Of a DNA stretch of 64,000 bases, positions 7,564-16,893 are shown piece by piece. Made by a program: the position numbers and the translations under genes. The DNA comes from Vibrio gazogenes (GTDB lineage Bacteria; Pseudomonadota; Gammaproteobacteria; Enterobacterales; Vibrionaceae). Below the pieces are notes generated by a model. That model saw only the letters and a program-made list of their open reading frames with translations. It had not been told where the DNA came from and did not search any database. Position 1 is the stretch's first letter, and every line of letters begins with the position of its first letter. The stretch covers positions 868,001-932,000 of the forward strand of contig NZ_CP092588.1 of the NCBI RefSeq assembly GCF_023920225.1. Reading direction: 5' to 3'.

Positions 7564-8568
7564 TTATTTTGCAACAACGAATTCAACCTCATTACCGCTG
7601 CGAATATTCTGCTGGAAGCTGTTCACATTGTCGAATGTCGTACCGGCGATCGATAATAAGGCTTCTTTAGTCAGAAATGCCTGATGGCCGGTAAACAGGA
7701 CATTATGGCAAGCCGATAAACGGCGGAACACATCATCGGTAATCACAACATTGGATTTATCCTCAAAGAACAGTTCTTGTTCTTCTTCGTAAACATCCAG
7801 CCCCAGAGAGCCAATAACCCCTTGTTTGAGTGCTTCAATCGCATCAAGTGCATTGAGTAATGCGCCGCGACTGGTATTGATGATCATCACGCCCTTTTTC
7901 ATTTTGGCAAAGGCCTGAGCATCGAGCATATGGTGATTTTCTTTGAATAGCGGACAGTGCAAACTAATCACATCCGACGCTTGTAATAGTGTGTCTAAAT
8001 CGACGTATTCTGCCCCGAGCTCAAGTGCGGCAGGGTTTTGATAGGGATCATGCACCAATAACCGCATGCCGAATCCTTTCAGAATTCGCAAAGTCGCGAC
8101 ACCGATTTTTCCGGTTCCGATAATGCCGGCTGTTTTACCATACATGTTGAACCCGACTAACCCATCGAGTGAAAAATTGGCATCTCGGGTGCGCTGATAG
8201 GCTTTATGAATCCGTCGGTTCAGGGTCATCATTAAACCGACGGTATGTTCAGCCACGGCTTCAGGTGAATATGCCGGAACCCGAACCACCGTGATGTTGT
8301 GCTTTTTGGCGGCTTCCAGATCGACATTGTTATAACCCGCACAGCGCATTGCCAATAATCGGGTGCCATTTGCAGCTAAGGTCTGTAGCACCGGCTCAGA
8401 CAGATCATCATTCACAAATGCACAGACAACCGGGCTGTTATGCGCGAGTCTGGCGGTCTTTTGATCTAACCGGACTTCATAAAACTCAAGCTCGAATCCA
8501 TATGCTTGATTGGCTTGGGTAAAATACGCCTGATCATAAGCTTTCGAGCTAAATACTGATATTTTCAT
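7564..8568 (-). CDS. ldhA: D-lactate dehydrogenase (2-hydroxyacid dehydrogenase family)
   Basis: This NAD-dependent enzyme interconverts pyruvate and D-lactate in fermentation. The Rossmann motif GIIGTGKIG lies in the middle, with the catalytic set downstream: Arg in INTSRGALLN, Glu in DVYEEE, and His in FTGHQAFLT. The length of 334 residues fits LdhA rather than longer PGDH-type relatives. I chose ATG at 8568 (MKISVFSS), preceded by GAGGAATGAAG, over the frame's upstream start at 8592. It is transcribed away from the SulP gene. Confidence 0.88.
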   Translation of the reverse strand: MKISVFSSKAYDQAYFTQANQAYGFELEFYEVRLDQKTARLAHNSPVVCAFVNDDLSEPVLQTLAANGTRLLAMRCAGYNNVDLEAAKKHNITVVRVPAYSPEAVAEHTVGLMMTLNRRIHKAYQRTRDANFSLDGLVGFNMYGKTAGIIGTGKIGVATLRILKGFGMRLLVHDPYQNPAALELGAEYVDLDTLLQASDVISLHCPLFKENHHMLDAQAFAKMKKGVMIINTSRGALLNALDAIEALKQGVIGSLGLDVYEEEQELFFEDKSNVVITDDVFRRLSACHNVLFTGHQAFLTKEALLSIAGTTFDNVNSFQQNIRSGNEVEFVVAK

Positions 8569-8741
8569 CACTTCATTCCTCAGACTGAACAATAAACGGC
8601 AGCGATTCTTATTGATGATGTTACGTTCATGTTGACTATTTTGCTGTCCTCTCTGGTTTTATACCGAAATCATGAAATTATTACTAGTTGCTCTTTACAG
8701 TGTAAAACATCCTTGTAAGATCTAGTCTCCTTTCTCTTTTA

Positions 8742-10427
8742 ATGGTTATGGTCATGATTGCCTGTTATGAGTCCTATAAAGCCGGGCTCTTTCATCCTTC
8801 TCAATGGTTACGAAATATTAGCGCTGGCGTCATTGTCGGCGTGGTTGCTTTACCCTTGGCAATGGCGTTTGCAATTGCATCAGGTGTGAAACCGGAACAA
8901 GGTCTGTACACGGCTATCATTGCCGGCATCCTCGTTTCGTTGTTCGGTGGGTCGCGCATTCAAATCGCAGGGCCGACGGGTGCTTTTATCGTGTTATTGT
9001 CCGGTGTTGTTCATGATTACGGTATCACTGGCTTACAAATTGCAACCATGATGGCAGGTGTTTTCCTGCTGCTGTTGGGTATTACCAAACTTGGCAGCAT
9101 TATTCGGTTTATTCCTGATCCGGTCATTATTGGTTTTACCAGCGGTATCGGGGTCATTATCTGGGTCGGACAATGGCAGGAATTCTTCGGTTTACCGCAA
9201 ATTCATGGTGAACATTTTCATCAGAAACTGCTATCCATCTATCACGCTTTCCCTCAGTTAGACTGGCAAACGACCGGCTTGGCTTTGCTATCTTTGGTGA
9301 TTGTTATCTATGGACCGAAGATCCCGAAACTGACCAAAGTCCCCGGTCCGTTGCTGGCGCTGGTGATCGTAACACTGTTACAGAACACGCTGCATCTCGA
9401 CGGTATCCGTACCATCGGAACTGCGTTTGGTGGCATTCCTCAAGGGTTACCATCGGTGACGCTGCCACAAGCGAGTCTTGCTGATTTGATTCCGTTGATC
9501 GGCCCTGCATTTGCAATTGCGATGCTAGGAGCAATCGAATCTCTTTTGTCTGCTGTGGTTGCAGACGGGATGACCGGGACAAGACACAATTCAAATCAGG
9601 AGTTAATCGGTCAGGGGATCGCAAATATGGTTTCTCCCCTGTTCGGTGGCATTGCTGCAACAGGAGCGATCGCCCGAACGGCGACCAACATCCGTAACGG
9701 TGGCAATAGTCCGCTGGCTGGCCTTGTCCACACCGCCACCCTCATTATCATCCTACTCCTGCTCGCGCCACTGGCGGTCAATATTCCACTTGCTACCTTA
9801 AGTGCAATTTTGTTCGTGGTCGCGTGGAATATGAGTGAAGCTCGACATTTTCTCAAACTCCTGAGACGGGCTCCGAGAGCTGATGTCCTGATTCTGCTGA
9901 TTACTTTCTTCCTGACTGTCTTTGCCGATCTGGTTGTGGCGGTCAATATCGGGGTCATTCTTGCTGTTTTGCACTTTGTTAAACGTATGGCGACAAGTGT
10001 TGAAGTCAAAGCCAGTACCAATGTTGAACTGGCTGATGAACTGGCACATCAAGGCATCACACAATTGCCACCTGAACTGGCAGTTTATGCGTTGGAAGGA
10101 CCATTTTTCTTTGCCGCCGCAGATGCCTTTGAACGTGTCATGCACAGTATTTCGGACAAGCCGCAAATTCTGATATTACGTCTGAAATGGGTGCCATTTA
10201 TGGACATGACTGGCCTACAGACACTGGAAGAAATGGTTCAGGATTTTAGACGTCGAAATATCCAAGTGATAATCTCCGGCGCCAACGCTCGGGTCACGTA
10301 TAAATTACGCAAAGTCGGTATCATACAACAGATTGGTGAAGATTATTATTTCGCTGAATTTCAGGCAGCGCTACATACTGCATTACAAATTATCGGATCT
10401 ACACCACATCCATCAACAGAGACATAA
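8742..10427 (+). CDS. SulP-family anion transporter with STAS domain
   Basis: A 561-residue inner-membrane carrier. Residues 20-420 contain the many hydrophobic helices of SulP proteins, including VALPLAMAFAIASGVKPEQGLYTAI near the N terminus and FGGIAATGAIARTATNIRNG in the core. Residues about 445-550 form a STAS domain (FMDMTGLQTLEEM). Family members move sulfate, bicarbonate or dicarboxylates; the substrate here cannot be told. Three ATGs (8742, 8748, 8754) compete, none with a good ribosome site. Confidence 0.88.
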   Translation: MVMVMIACYESYKAGLFHPSQWLRNISAGVIVGVVALPLAMAFAIASGVKPEQGLYTAIIAGILVSLFGGSRIQIAGPTGAFIVLLSGVVHDYGITGLQIATMMAGVFLLLLGITKLGSIIRFIPDPVIIGFTSGIGVIIWVGQWQEFFGLPQIHGEHFHQKLLSIYHAFPQLDWQTTGLALLSLVIVIYGPKIPKLTKVPGPLLALVIVTLLQNTLHLDGIRTIGTAFGGIPQGLPSVTLPQASLADLIPLIGPAFAIAMLGAIESLLSAVVADGMTGTRHNSNQELIGQGIANMVSPLFGGIAATGAIARTATNIRNGGNSPLAGLVHTATLIIILLLLAPLAVNIPLATLSAILFVVAWNMSEARHFLKLLRRAPRADVLILLITFFLTVFADLVVAVNIGVILAVLHFVKRMATSVEVKASTNVELADELAHQGITQLPPELAVYALEGPFFFAAADAFERVMHSISDKPQILILRLKWVPFMDMTGLQTLEEMVQDFRRRNIQVIISGANARVTYKLRKVGIIQQIGEDYYFAEFQAALHTALQIIGSTPHPSTET

Positions 10428-10449
10428 CGTTTACAAGGTTTCAGAGGGA

Positions 10450-10480
10450 AGACTTCAGGACATACCACCTGAAGTCTCTT
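10450..10480 (+). terminator. Terminator after the SulP gene
   Basis: The 10-bp stem AGACTTCAGG / CCTGAAGTCT is followed by CTTTGCTC, 22 nt after the stop. It also separates the converging small gene. Confidence 0.6.
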
Positions 10481-10496
10481 TGCTCACTTGAAAAGA

Positions 10497-10706
10497 TCAG
10501 GAAGATTCCGGTTCAGCCAGAGCAACGAGCTGAGGTTTATAGACACCTTCAAAAGAGAGCAAGCGGATTTCGATTGTTCCGCCGAAGAATTCCAGCTCAA
10601 CACGAGGATCTTGACTATCCTTCAGTTGCGCATCGAACGTTTCAAACAGGTCAGCCATAAAATTCCTGACCGCCTGCTCGGAATATTCCGAATAATTTTT
10701 CTTCAT
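10497..10706 (-). CDS. Small hypothetical protein
   Basis: A 69-residue soluble protein if started at ATG 10706 (MKKNYSEYSEQAVRNF); the longer frame begins at 10721. It has an amphipathic N-terminal half and a strand-rich second half (VELEFFGGTIEIRLLSFEG). I recognise no family. It converges on the SulP gene across a terminator. Confidence 0.55.
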   Translation of the reverse strand: MKKNYSEYSEQAVRNFMADLFETFDAQLKDSQDPRVELEFFGGTIEIRLLSFEGVYKPQLVALAEPESS

Positions 10707-10811
10707 ATTTATACCTGCCAACGGTTTTGTGAACTGATCGTGTCGCCAGTTTCATAATGAATTATTGATGTGAATCACGTATATCAAGATAAGCCAAGGA
10801 GCAAAACTCTA

Positions 10812-10945
10812 GGGGCTGTTGATCTTTCATGGTTGAATTTTGTTCAATCTGAACGGGTATTGATCGCGGCGCGGGGCATGCCGCTTAGCTATCCTAAGCA
10901 AATGACCCGTAACAAAGAGCAAGACACGTTCAGATGAACAGCCCC
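10812..10945 (+). mobile_element. MITE copy 1 (internally deleted, 134 bp)
   Basis: The element begins GGGGCTGTTGATC, ends GATGAACAGCCCC and is flanked by TA on both sides. Its sequence matches the first half of the 264-bp copies at 15070 and 21798 and then jumps to a terminal GCCCC, so it is a deletion derivative. It encodes nothing. Confidence 0.8.
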
Positions 10946-10947
10946 TA

Positions 10948-11151
10948 GAGGTTTCGTTTTCAAATGGAGATATTTTTATATTTTAAAGCCACAATGGTCA
11001 ACCGATCACAATGTGTTTTTTATCCCCTTCATGTTCATTCTGACGCTATCTATCACAAATATGTAACTTTTAAATGACAATAAAATTGATATATTACAAT
11101 GCTGCATCAGTAAAATAAGCCTGTCATGTAATAAATGGCTGTGTGCTTTGG
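10948..11151. other. AT-rich intergenic gap, no gene seen
   Basis: This stretch between MITE copy 1 and the end of the diguanylate cyclase gene shows no coding frame, strong hairpin or repeat. Confidence 0.5.
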
Positions 11152-13137
11152 TCATGATTTATGTTGGCGCATTTGAATAAGCCGGCGCTCGCCTGACTCA
11201 ACTCGATTTTTACCTCTGCCTTTGGCGGTATACAAAGCCATATCAGCACGCTCTATCATCTGTTCGGCATTTTCATTGTCCTGCTGTGTCACAACTCCGA
11301 AGCTACACGTGCAACGTCCCACCACATCAAAATCATGATTCATAAATAACTGACGGATATTTTCTGCCAGAATACGAACGCCATGGTGATCCGTTTCAGG
11401 ACATACCACCAGAAACTCTTCCCCTCCCCATCGGCCGGGAATATCGGTCTTTCTTACATGATGTTTCAATAGTTCGGCAATTTTGCATAACACTTCATCA
11501 CCGATTTGATGACCGAAGGTGTCGTTCACGACTTTAAAATCATCAATATCAAACATAATCATCGATAAAGGATGCTTATGACGGTTTGCCCGAGATATTT
11601 CTCTTTCCAGAGTTTCATCTAATTTCAGGCGGTTATGCATTCCAGTCAACCGATCAGTGACAGACAGCACTTCAAGATGCTTACGGTCAGTAATATTCTG
11701 CTCTACAGTGGTATACCCAATCAGACGTTTATTGGCATCGTAAGTCGGTTCAATATAAGCCAGCACCCAATATACTTCACCGGTTTTACTTAGCTTTTTG
11801 ATCTCTCCACTCCAGGATTGGTCAGCCAGAATGTTATCTTTTATATCGGCCGGGAGATGTTTAGAGACATCCGGGTGACAAAGTCGATAATATGATTGGC
11901 CTTGTAGCTCTTCGGCTGTACACCCAGAGGCCTGACAAAAAGCCTCAGACACAGATTCAAGATGATCGTCTAAATCAACGGTAGCATGAATCACATAATT
12001 ATCGATGATTGTATTTGCTACCAATAGCTTATTAATCGTTTTCTGTGATTTAAAATACATAGAGAAAATATAATAACCAAATAAAATAAAGAAAATAACA
12101 AAACCGCCAATCATCACAATATGATGATCATGGATGGATTTCTTTAAAACCTCTAAATGTTTTTTCTCAACATAATAGATAATTTTCAACGGATAGTGGG
12201 GGGACTTGCGTTCTGCATCGCTGACATAAAATCTCGTACCACTGAGCTTACCACTTTTTTCCACATTTAATAATGTGTCAAAGGCCCCGATTTCATGATC
12301 ATCAATAAATGTTCCTGAGGTTTCTGCACTAATCTTTTTCCAAACTTGAAGATGGTCAATTGGCATTTTAATTTGATATTTCAACTTATATTTTTTTTCG
12401 AGTGAATTATCTGAAGCAATTTTAAACCATTGTCCCATATTGTTTGAAATCCAGAGGTTTTCATTAATGTTATAAATACGACTCAATAAATTATCGACTT
12501 TATAACTGATGATCAGCACCCCTTTCAGGCTTTTATTTTTCGACATATTTTCTATCTTCTCACCGAGTACCAACACGGGTACATCATTAATTGCGTTGAT
12601 ACTTTCTTTCATATCGATACTGAGTGGTGAGATAAATATTTTCTTTCTGGGGAATCCCATAATATCGTTAAAGTAAGACACTTTTCTAATATTGGTCAGC
12701 TCCTTTTCCTGAGTAACTGAGACTCCTCTTGCCTTGTAACTGATTTTAATTTGTTCTTGTCCAGAAAAATCAACCCATTTTACTTCTGTATAGACTCGAC
12801 GAGATTGAATAAAAGTACGCCATAGTGATGTGATTTTTTCAGTTTTCAGATGCCCGGATTGATCGAACTCCGCAGCAGAGAGTGTCCTTTTAAAAAAGTT
12901 CATATCACTCACACGCCATCTCAATGCATTTTCAAGCGCTTTTCTAGCACTGAATATTTGGTTACTTGCATTGTTAATCATGGTCGTATCGACTTTATAT
13001 AACTCGACCCGATAAAGCATTGATAACAAAAATAAAAATGTACCTACCAGTAGGCTATAAAACAAAAATAGCTTCGGAAATTTTCTGGTCAGTATCACTT
13101 TAGAGCTTCCATCAGAATAAATCCTATGAATTACCAT
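11152..13137 (-). CDS. Membrane sensor diguanylate cyclase (PAS-GGDEF)
   Basis: A 661-residue enzyme making cyclic di-GMP from two GTP. A transmembrane helix (about 21-43), a long periplasmic Cache-like sensor region, a second helix (about 340-362), a PAS domain (about 375-490) and a GGDEF domain follow in order. The active-site motif is GGEEF at 571-575, and RKTD five residues before it is a standard inhibitory I-site, so feedback control is likely. There is no EAL domain. The gene stands alone. Confidence 0.9.
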   Translation of the reverse strand: MVIHRIYSDGSSKVILTRKFPKLFLFYSLLVGTFLFLLSMLYRVELYKVDTTMINNASNQIFSARKALENALRWRVSDMNFFKRTLSAAEFDQSGHLKTEKITSLWRTFIQSRRVYTEVKWVDFSGQEQIKISYKARGVSVTQEKELTNIRKVSYFNDIMGFPRKKIFISPLSIDMKESINAINDVPVLVLGEKIENMSKNKSLKGVLIISYKVDNLLSRIYNINENLWISNNMGQWFKIASDNSLEKKYKLKYQIKMPIDHLQVWKKISAETSGTFIDDHEIGAFDTLLNVEKSGKLSGTRFYVSDAERKSPHYPLKIIYYVEKKHLEVLKKSIHDHHIVMIGGFVIFFILFGYYIFSMYFKSQKTINKLLVANTIIDNYVIHATVDLDDHLESVSEAFCQASGCTAEELQGQSYYRLCHPDVSKHLPADIKDNILADQSWSGEIKKLSKTGEVYWVLAYIEPTYDANKRLIGYTTVEQNITDRKHLEVLSVTDRLTGMHNRLKLDETLEREISRANRHKHPLSMIMFDIDDFKVVNDTFGHQIGDEVLCKIAELLKHHVRKTDIPGRWGGEEFLVVCPETDHHGVRILAENIRQLFMNHDFDVVGRCTCSFGVVTQQDNENAEQMIERADMALYTAKGRGKNRVESGERRLIQMRQHKS

Positions 13138-13266
13138 TCATAACTTCTTAGCCCAGAATTTAGCATGGATTACATTAGTATAAACTAAGTATGGTGCATC
13201 GTTACAATAACGCAATATCTGATTGATTTTTCGAGCAGAAGCAGATTGACCAATAATACGGATGCT

Positions 13267-14049
13267 CTACTCCGGGAGTTCGGCCTCACTGATCACAAGC
13301 TCTGACATTTTATCAACCATCGCCTGTGAAAATATCGTTTTACGTTCGGTTTCCCACACTGGTGAGGCGATACTGACCAGCACCAAACCTAAACCAACGT
13401 AGAGTGAGACCGGAAAGGATTCTTCCAGAGAAAGTGACGCCCCGGCGGCGGTGATCGACTGGGCCAAGAGTGATTCATGCCCAAGTCCTAACTGACTTAA
13501 CAGTTGCTCATCGTTAATTAGGTATTGCAACATATGCAGCGATTCCCCAATTAATATTTCTACCGATGAAATGACATGTGTTGCCAAAGAGATGTCAATT
13601 TCAATGCTTAGGGCACCCAGTCCTAATGTCAAAATCTGTGGATGCCGATGACGAAAGTAGTCACCAGAGAGTAAAGTCGTGAGATGTTTTCGATATCCCG
13701 GTAACACCAAATAAGTGTTGTGATTATAAGTTTTTACGTAAGCCGTGATGTCCAATTCCGCACATAACTGCAACGGATCATAAGGTGGTATCGTGGGATG
13801 TTCAGGCGACCGTTGATACTTCCGGTGATACAGTAGTGACAAAAATTCCCACCATTCATTCGGAGATAAAATCGTGATATCAACCCTATCAGAGATATAT
13901 TTCAGTGGAATATCCCGTGCAGCTTGTTGTGAAGAGAGTGCCGGCCAATATATCGGTGAGTGTTTCCAGTAAATTGGACACTTTCGAGATTTTTCAGTGA
14001 CGCATGCGGACGTTTCAGTATCCAAATCGAATTCATTGCTCATCATCAT
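13267..14049 (-). CDS. Hypothetical protein, 260 residues
   Basis: I do not recognise this protein. It is soluble, with a Trp/Tyr-rich N-terminal part (PIYWKHSPIYWPAL, NEWWEFLSLLYHRKYQ) and a moderately hydrophobic C-terminal half (ILTLGLGALSIEIDISLATHVI, PVSLYVGLGLVLVSIASPVWE) that could touch membrane. It starts MMMSNEF, so three ATGs are possible. The leader carries a terminator-like hairpin (14097-14119). It lies next to the CI-like regulator and is divergent from it. Confidence 0.6.
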   Translation of the reverse strand: MMMSNEFDLDTETSACVTEKSRKCPIYWKHSPIYWPALSSQQAARDIPLKYISDRVDITILSPNEWWEFLSLLYHRKYQRSPEHPTIPPYDPLQLCAELDITAYVKTYNHNTYLVLPGYRKHLTTLLSGDYFRHRHPQILTLGLGALSIEIDISLATHVISSVEILIGESLHMLQYLINDEQLLSQLGLGHESLLAQSITAAGASLSLEESFPVSLYVGLGLVLVSIASPVWETERKTIFSQAMVDKMSELVISEAELPE

Positions 14050-14096
14050 TCCCAGTACAAAATATCATTCAGCCATTCAGTGCTGAAACCTAGCTG

Positions 14097-14119
14097 AAAA
14101 AAAGCCCTCAAATGAGGGC
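14097..14119 (-). terminator. Terminator in the leader of the 260-residue protein gene
   Basis: GCCCTCA-TT-TGAGGGC is followed by seven T on the minus strand, about 50 nt before the start at 14049. It either attenuates that gene or ends a short upstream RNA. Confidence 0.6.
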
Positions 14120-14324
14120 AAAGCAATGACCGGAATCGACAAAAGAATTTCGTCATCATCCGGTACAGCATAGGTTTCGCGTAAAACGGGTTGTGGATTT
14201 CTCCATCATAGGCAACAGCAATTGAACATTTTATTGATTCAAATGCGTAGATTATGGAGTGACTTCATAAAAAGTGTATTTAAGGCTATTTGCAGAAAAG
14301 CCATCATGTTATCCTGTTAAGTCA
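14120..14324. other. Intergenic stretch without a gene
   Basis: I see no reading frame. A minus-strand RNA ending at the 14097-14119 terminator could start here, but no convincing promoter stands out. Confidence 0.3.
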
Positions 14325-14397
14325 TTGTTTATTCAGCATGTAATGCAGGCTTGCCTTTCTACATAACATGCTCATTTGAGGATATTATTGATCGCAT
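14325..14397 (+). promoter_or_regulatory. Duplicated upstream region of CI-like regulator A
   Basis: Seventy-three bases ending TTATTGATCGCATATG closely match those before regulator B (16031-16101). Both hold CAGCATG and ACATGCTCA, inverted half sites about 30 nt apart, around a shared CAGGCTTGCC core. This suggests a common promoter and self-binding operator. Confidence 0.6.
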
Positions 14398-15063
14398 ATG
14401 AGTAAAAAACAAGTTTCATTGCCGCCTTTTGACTATCTTGCTGGGAAGCAGGTCACAGAAAAACTATGCAACATATTAAACGTCAAAAGTACGCGCGCTC
14501 TGTCCGAGCAACTCAACGTCCCGACATCGACTTTCGCGACATGGCATAAACGAAATGTCTGCCCTTATGAGCTGGCAATAAGACTACATTTACATAAGGG
14601 GATTTCTTTAAAGTGGCTACTGCTCGATGAAGGTGATCCTTATCCGAATGCTGCCGCTCATGAATATCATGTCAATGATGAACCAAAACGTCTGGTACAT
14701 ATTGATTTGTTTGCGTTGAAAAATGGACAACTCAATCATCGCGGAACGATGACATTGGATCAGTTCTTTTTAGATGAATTGGAGATTTCCAATGTCATTG
14801 CAGTCCGCGATGGGGATATGACTTATCTGGTTGATCAGGAAGCTACCCGAGCAGTCAGCGGCACTTATCTGCTCAATGTTGATGGCCTATTATCGATTAA
14901 TGCGCTGCAACGTTTGCCGGGTAAACAACTGGCTCTGAACTTTGATGGTTCTGCTTTGACAGTCAACGAATCCGATATCAAAGTCGCCGGAAAAATTGTC
15001 TTATTCATGTCCCGTAGACAATCTCAGGCCGAGACCCTCGATAAGACAGGTGAAACGGTTTAG
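14398..15063 (+). CDS. CI-like transcriptional regulator A
   Basis: A 221-residue regulator. Residues about 14-75 form a CI-type helix-turn-helix (RALSEQLNVPTSTFATWHKRN, then CPYELAIRLHLHKGISLKWLLLDEG), typical of the Bac_CI_repr family. Residues 95-210 resemble the S24/LexA-like C-terminal dimer domain, but I see no obvious Ala-Gly cleavage site. It is a close paralog of regulator B 1 kb away and shares its upstream region, so the two may cross-regulate. No phage genes surround them. A MITE begins 7 nt after the stop. Confidence 0.8.
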   Translation: MSKKQVSLPPFDYLAGKQVTEKLCNILNVKSTRALSEQLNVPTSTFATWHKRNVCPYELAIRLHLHKGISLKWLLLDEGDPYPNAAAHEYHVNDEPKRLVHIDLFALKNGQLNHRGTMTLDQFFLDELEISNVIAVRDGDMTYLVDQEATRAVSGTYLLNVDGLLSINALQRLPGKQLALNFDGSALTVNESDIKVAGKIVLFMSRRQSQAETLDKTGETV

Positions 15064-15069
15064 TTTCTG

Positions 15070-15333
15070 GGGGCTGTTGACCTTTCGTGGTTGAATTTTG
15101 TTCAATCTGAACGGGTATTGATCGCGGCGCGGGGCATGCCGCTTAGCTATCCTAAGCAAATGACCCGCAACAAAGAGCAAGACACGTTCAGATGAACCCT
15201 CTGGGCAGCATTTGTCGCTCATTTATCCAGCGTTAGGTCATGGTTCATGTAGATCGCTACACTTCACATGACCTGCCTTGACTAAATGCACGACAAATTG
15301 CTGCAAAAAACATCACGAAAGGTCAACAGCCCC
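15070..15333 (+). mobile_element. MITE copy 2 (264 bp)
   Basis: It has perfect 20-bp terminal inverted repeats, GGGGCTGTTGACCTTTCGTG. The right flank is TA and the left is TG, probably a mutated TA duplication. It has no coding capacity and is the same family as 10812 and, inverted, 21798. The TA duplication and ends suggest mobilisation by an IS5-type transposase, which is inference. It runs into the 3' end of the GNAT gene. Confidence 0.88.
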
Positions 15334-15754
15334 TAGAGTATATATCGGGGTACCAGATGTGCATCAACCTTTCGGGATGTTCAACTTGTACAAAACCATG
15401 TTGAGCATAAAGGCCGTGCGCATCTTTCGTTGTGAGTAATATACGCCGTAGCCCCTGCAAGTCGGGGGCCTCAAGAATCGTTGCCATCAACCATTTACTC
15501 AACCCTTTTCCGCGATGCGCTTCCAAAATAAACACGTCCGCCAGATAAGCAAAAGTGGCTTGATCCGTGATCACTCTGGCAAAACCAACCTGCTCTCCTG
15601 AATCTAAATACACCCCAAAGCAAAAGGCATTTTCAATCGCTTTGCGAAGTACAGACTCCGGAATATTTTCAGCCCAATAACTTGTTGATAAAAAATCATA
15701 AATAATATCGAAATTCAGTTCCTTCTTATCCGAGCTGATATAATACCCCTTCAT
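15323..15754 (-). CDS. GNAT-family N-acetyltransferase, 3' end rewritten by a MITE
   Basis: A 143-residue GNAT. The acetyl-CoA loop is HRGKGLSKWLM, preceded by strands FARVITDQATFAYLADVFI. The start is ATG 15754 (MKGYYIS), after a strong AAGGAGG; the longer frame upstream is not needed. The last residues (RGC) and the TGA stop lie in the inverted repeat of the MITE at 15070-15333, so the original C terminus was replaced. The substrate is unknown. It lies between the two CI-like regulators. Confidence 0.85.
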   Translation of the reverse strand: MKGYYISSDKKELNFDIIYDFLSTSYWAENIPESVLRKAIENAFCFGVYLDSGEQVGFARVITDQATFAYLADVFILEAHRGKGLSKWLMATILEAPDLQGLRRILLTTKDAHGLYAQHGFVQVEHPERLMHIWYPDIYSRGC

Positions 15755-15790
15755 GATGACCTCCTTGAAAAACATCAGACAACACCGCAC

Positions 15791-16030
15791 GAACGCTTCT
15801 ACCGAGAAGCGACCACACGTGAGAAAATATCAAGATATCATCTCATTATCTGACTGAATAACAAGGACTAACAATCAAGCAAGTCACATGATTTCAGATG
15901 AAAAACTTTTTCAGTGAAGAAACTTTTTTAGTCAAGAAGTTTGTCGCTGATCGCAGAACATGTTTGCATATGAAATAAATCTAACCCGATACTACGTCCC
16001 TCCTACAATCGATGGTATTCTGATTCGCAC
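15791..16030. other. Intergenic gap upstream of regulator B
   Basis: No gene or strong repeat is seen; the region separates the divergent GNAT gene and regulator B. Confidence 0.4.
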
Positions 16031-16101
16031 TGTTTGTTCAGCATGGATAACAGGCTTGCCCTTCTGTTTACATGCTCAATTGAGTTCATTATTGATCGCA
16101 T
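16031..16101 (+). promoter_or_regulatory. Duplicated upstream region of CI-like regulator B
   Basis: It pairs with 14325-14397: TGTTTGTTCAGCATG, CAGGCTTGCC, TTACATGCTCA and TTATTGATCGCATATG keep order and spacing. Bases between these blocks differ, which points to conserved binding sites rather than very recent duplication. Confidence 0.6.
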
Positions 16102-16728
16102 ATGAATAAAAAACAAGTTTTATTACCAACAATTGACTATCAGTTAGGTAAACAAGTGACTGATAGAATCAGAGAAGTCCTAGACATCAAGAGCGTACGG
16201 GCTCTGGCAGAAAATGCAGAGATATCTTATTCAACGATTACAACTTGGCACCAGCGCAATAGTTGCCCATTTGATCTGGCTATCCGGTCTCATTTGCATA
16301 AAGGTGTTTCTTTAAAGTGGCTGTTATTGGGAGAAGGGACGCCCTATCCAAATGCGGCAACGCATGCCTATCAGGGAGACAATAATGAGGTCAAAAAACT
16401 GATCGAGATTGATCTCTTTTGGCTGAAAAATGGCAAGTTGGTTCAGGATGGGACAATAACACTGGAGCAGTTCTTGTTGGATGAACTATCCATCACCAAT
16501 GTGATTGCGGTTCGCGAAGAAGGTCATACCTATATTGTCGATCAGGAAGCACAACAAGCTGTTTCCGGGAGTTATCTCATCGATTTCGATGGCCTGTATT
16601 CAGTCAACGATATTCAGCGATTACCCGAAAAGCAATTGGCCATTGATTTTAAAGGTTCACCATTGGTTGTCGCTGAAGATACGCTGAAAGTCTCCGGAAA
16701 GGTCGTCCTACGAATGTCCCGCGGATAA
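16102..16728 (+). CDS. CI-like transcriptional regulator B
   Basis: A 208-residue paralog of regulator A: helix-turn-helix SVRALAENAEISYSTITTWH, then the shared PFDLAIRSHLHKGVSLKWLLLGEGTPYPNA, and a matching C-terminal domain (DQEAQQAVSGSYLIDFDGLYSV). The recognition helix differs (ISYSTITTWH against VPTSTFATWH), so the DNA sites may not be identical. It is about a dozen residues shorter at the C terminus. Promoter architecture is shared with A. Confidence 0.8.
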   Translation: MNKKQVLLPTIDYQLGKQVTDRIREVLDIKSVRALAENAEISYSTITTWHQRNSCPFDLAIRSHLHKGVSLKWLLLGEGTPYPNAATHAYQGDNNEVKKLIEIDLFWLKNGKLVQDGTITLEQFLLDELSITNVIAVREEGHTYIVDQEAQQAVSGSYLIDFDGLYSVNDIQRLPEKQLAIDFKGSPLVVAEDTLKVSGKVVLRMSRG

Positions 16729-16893
16729 ACACCAAATAGGCGAAACAGTTGATGAGTCAGGATACGAGACCGAACAGTGTACTTCACTGATTCAGCGTTC
16801 GCCTTTCAATAACGGCAGCCAAGTTCCATGGCTGTCGTCGATTTGTGGTGTTCAGCAAAAATCAGGACGGTTTTCGAGCAAAATGCAACGCGC

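Noticed and set aside
14398..16728. Prophage suggested by two CI-like genes
   Set aside because: No integrase, replication, capsid or lysis genes are nearby, and the neighbours are metabolic genes.
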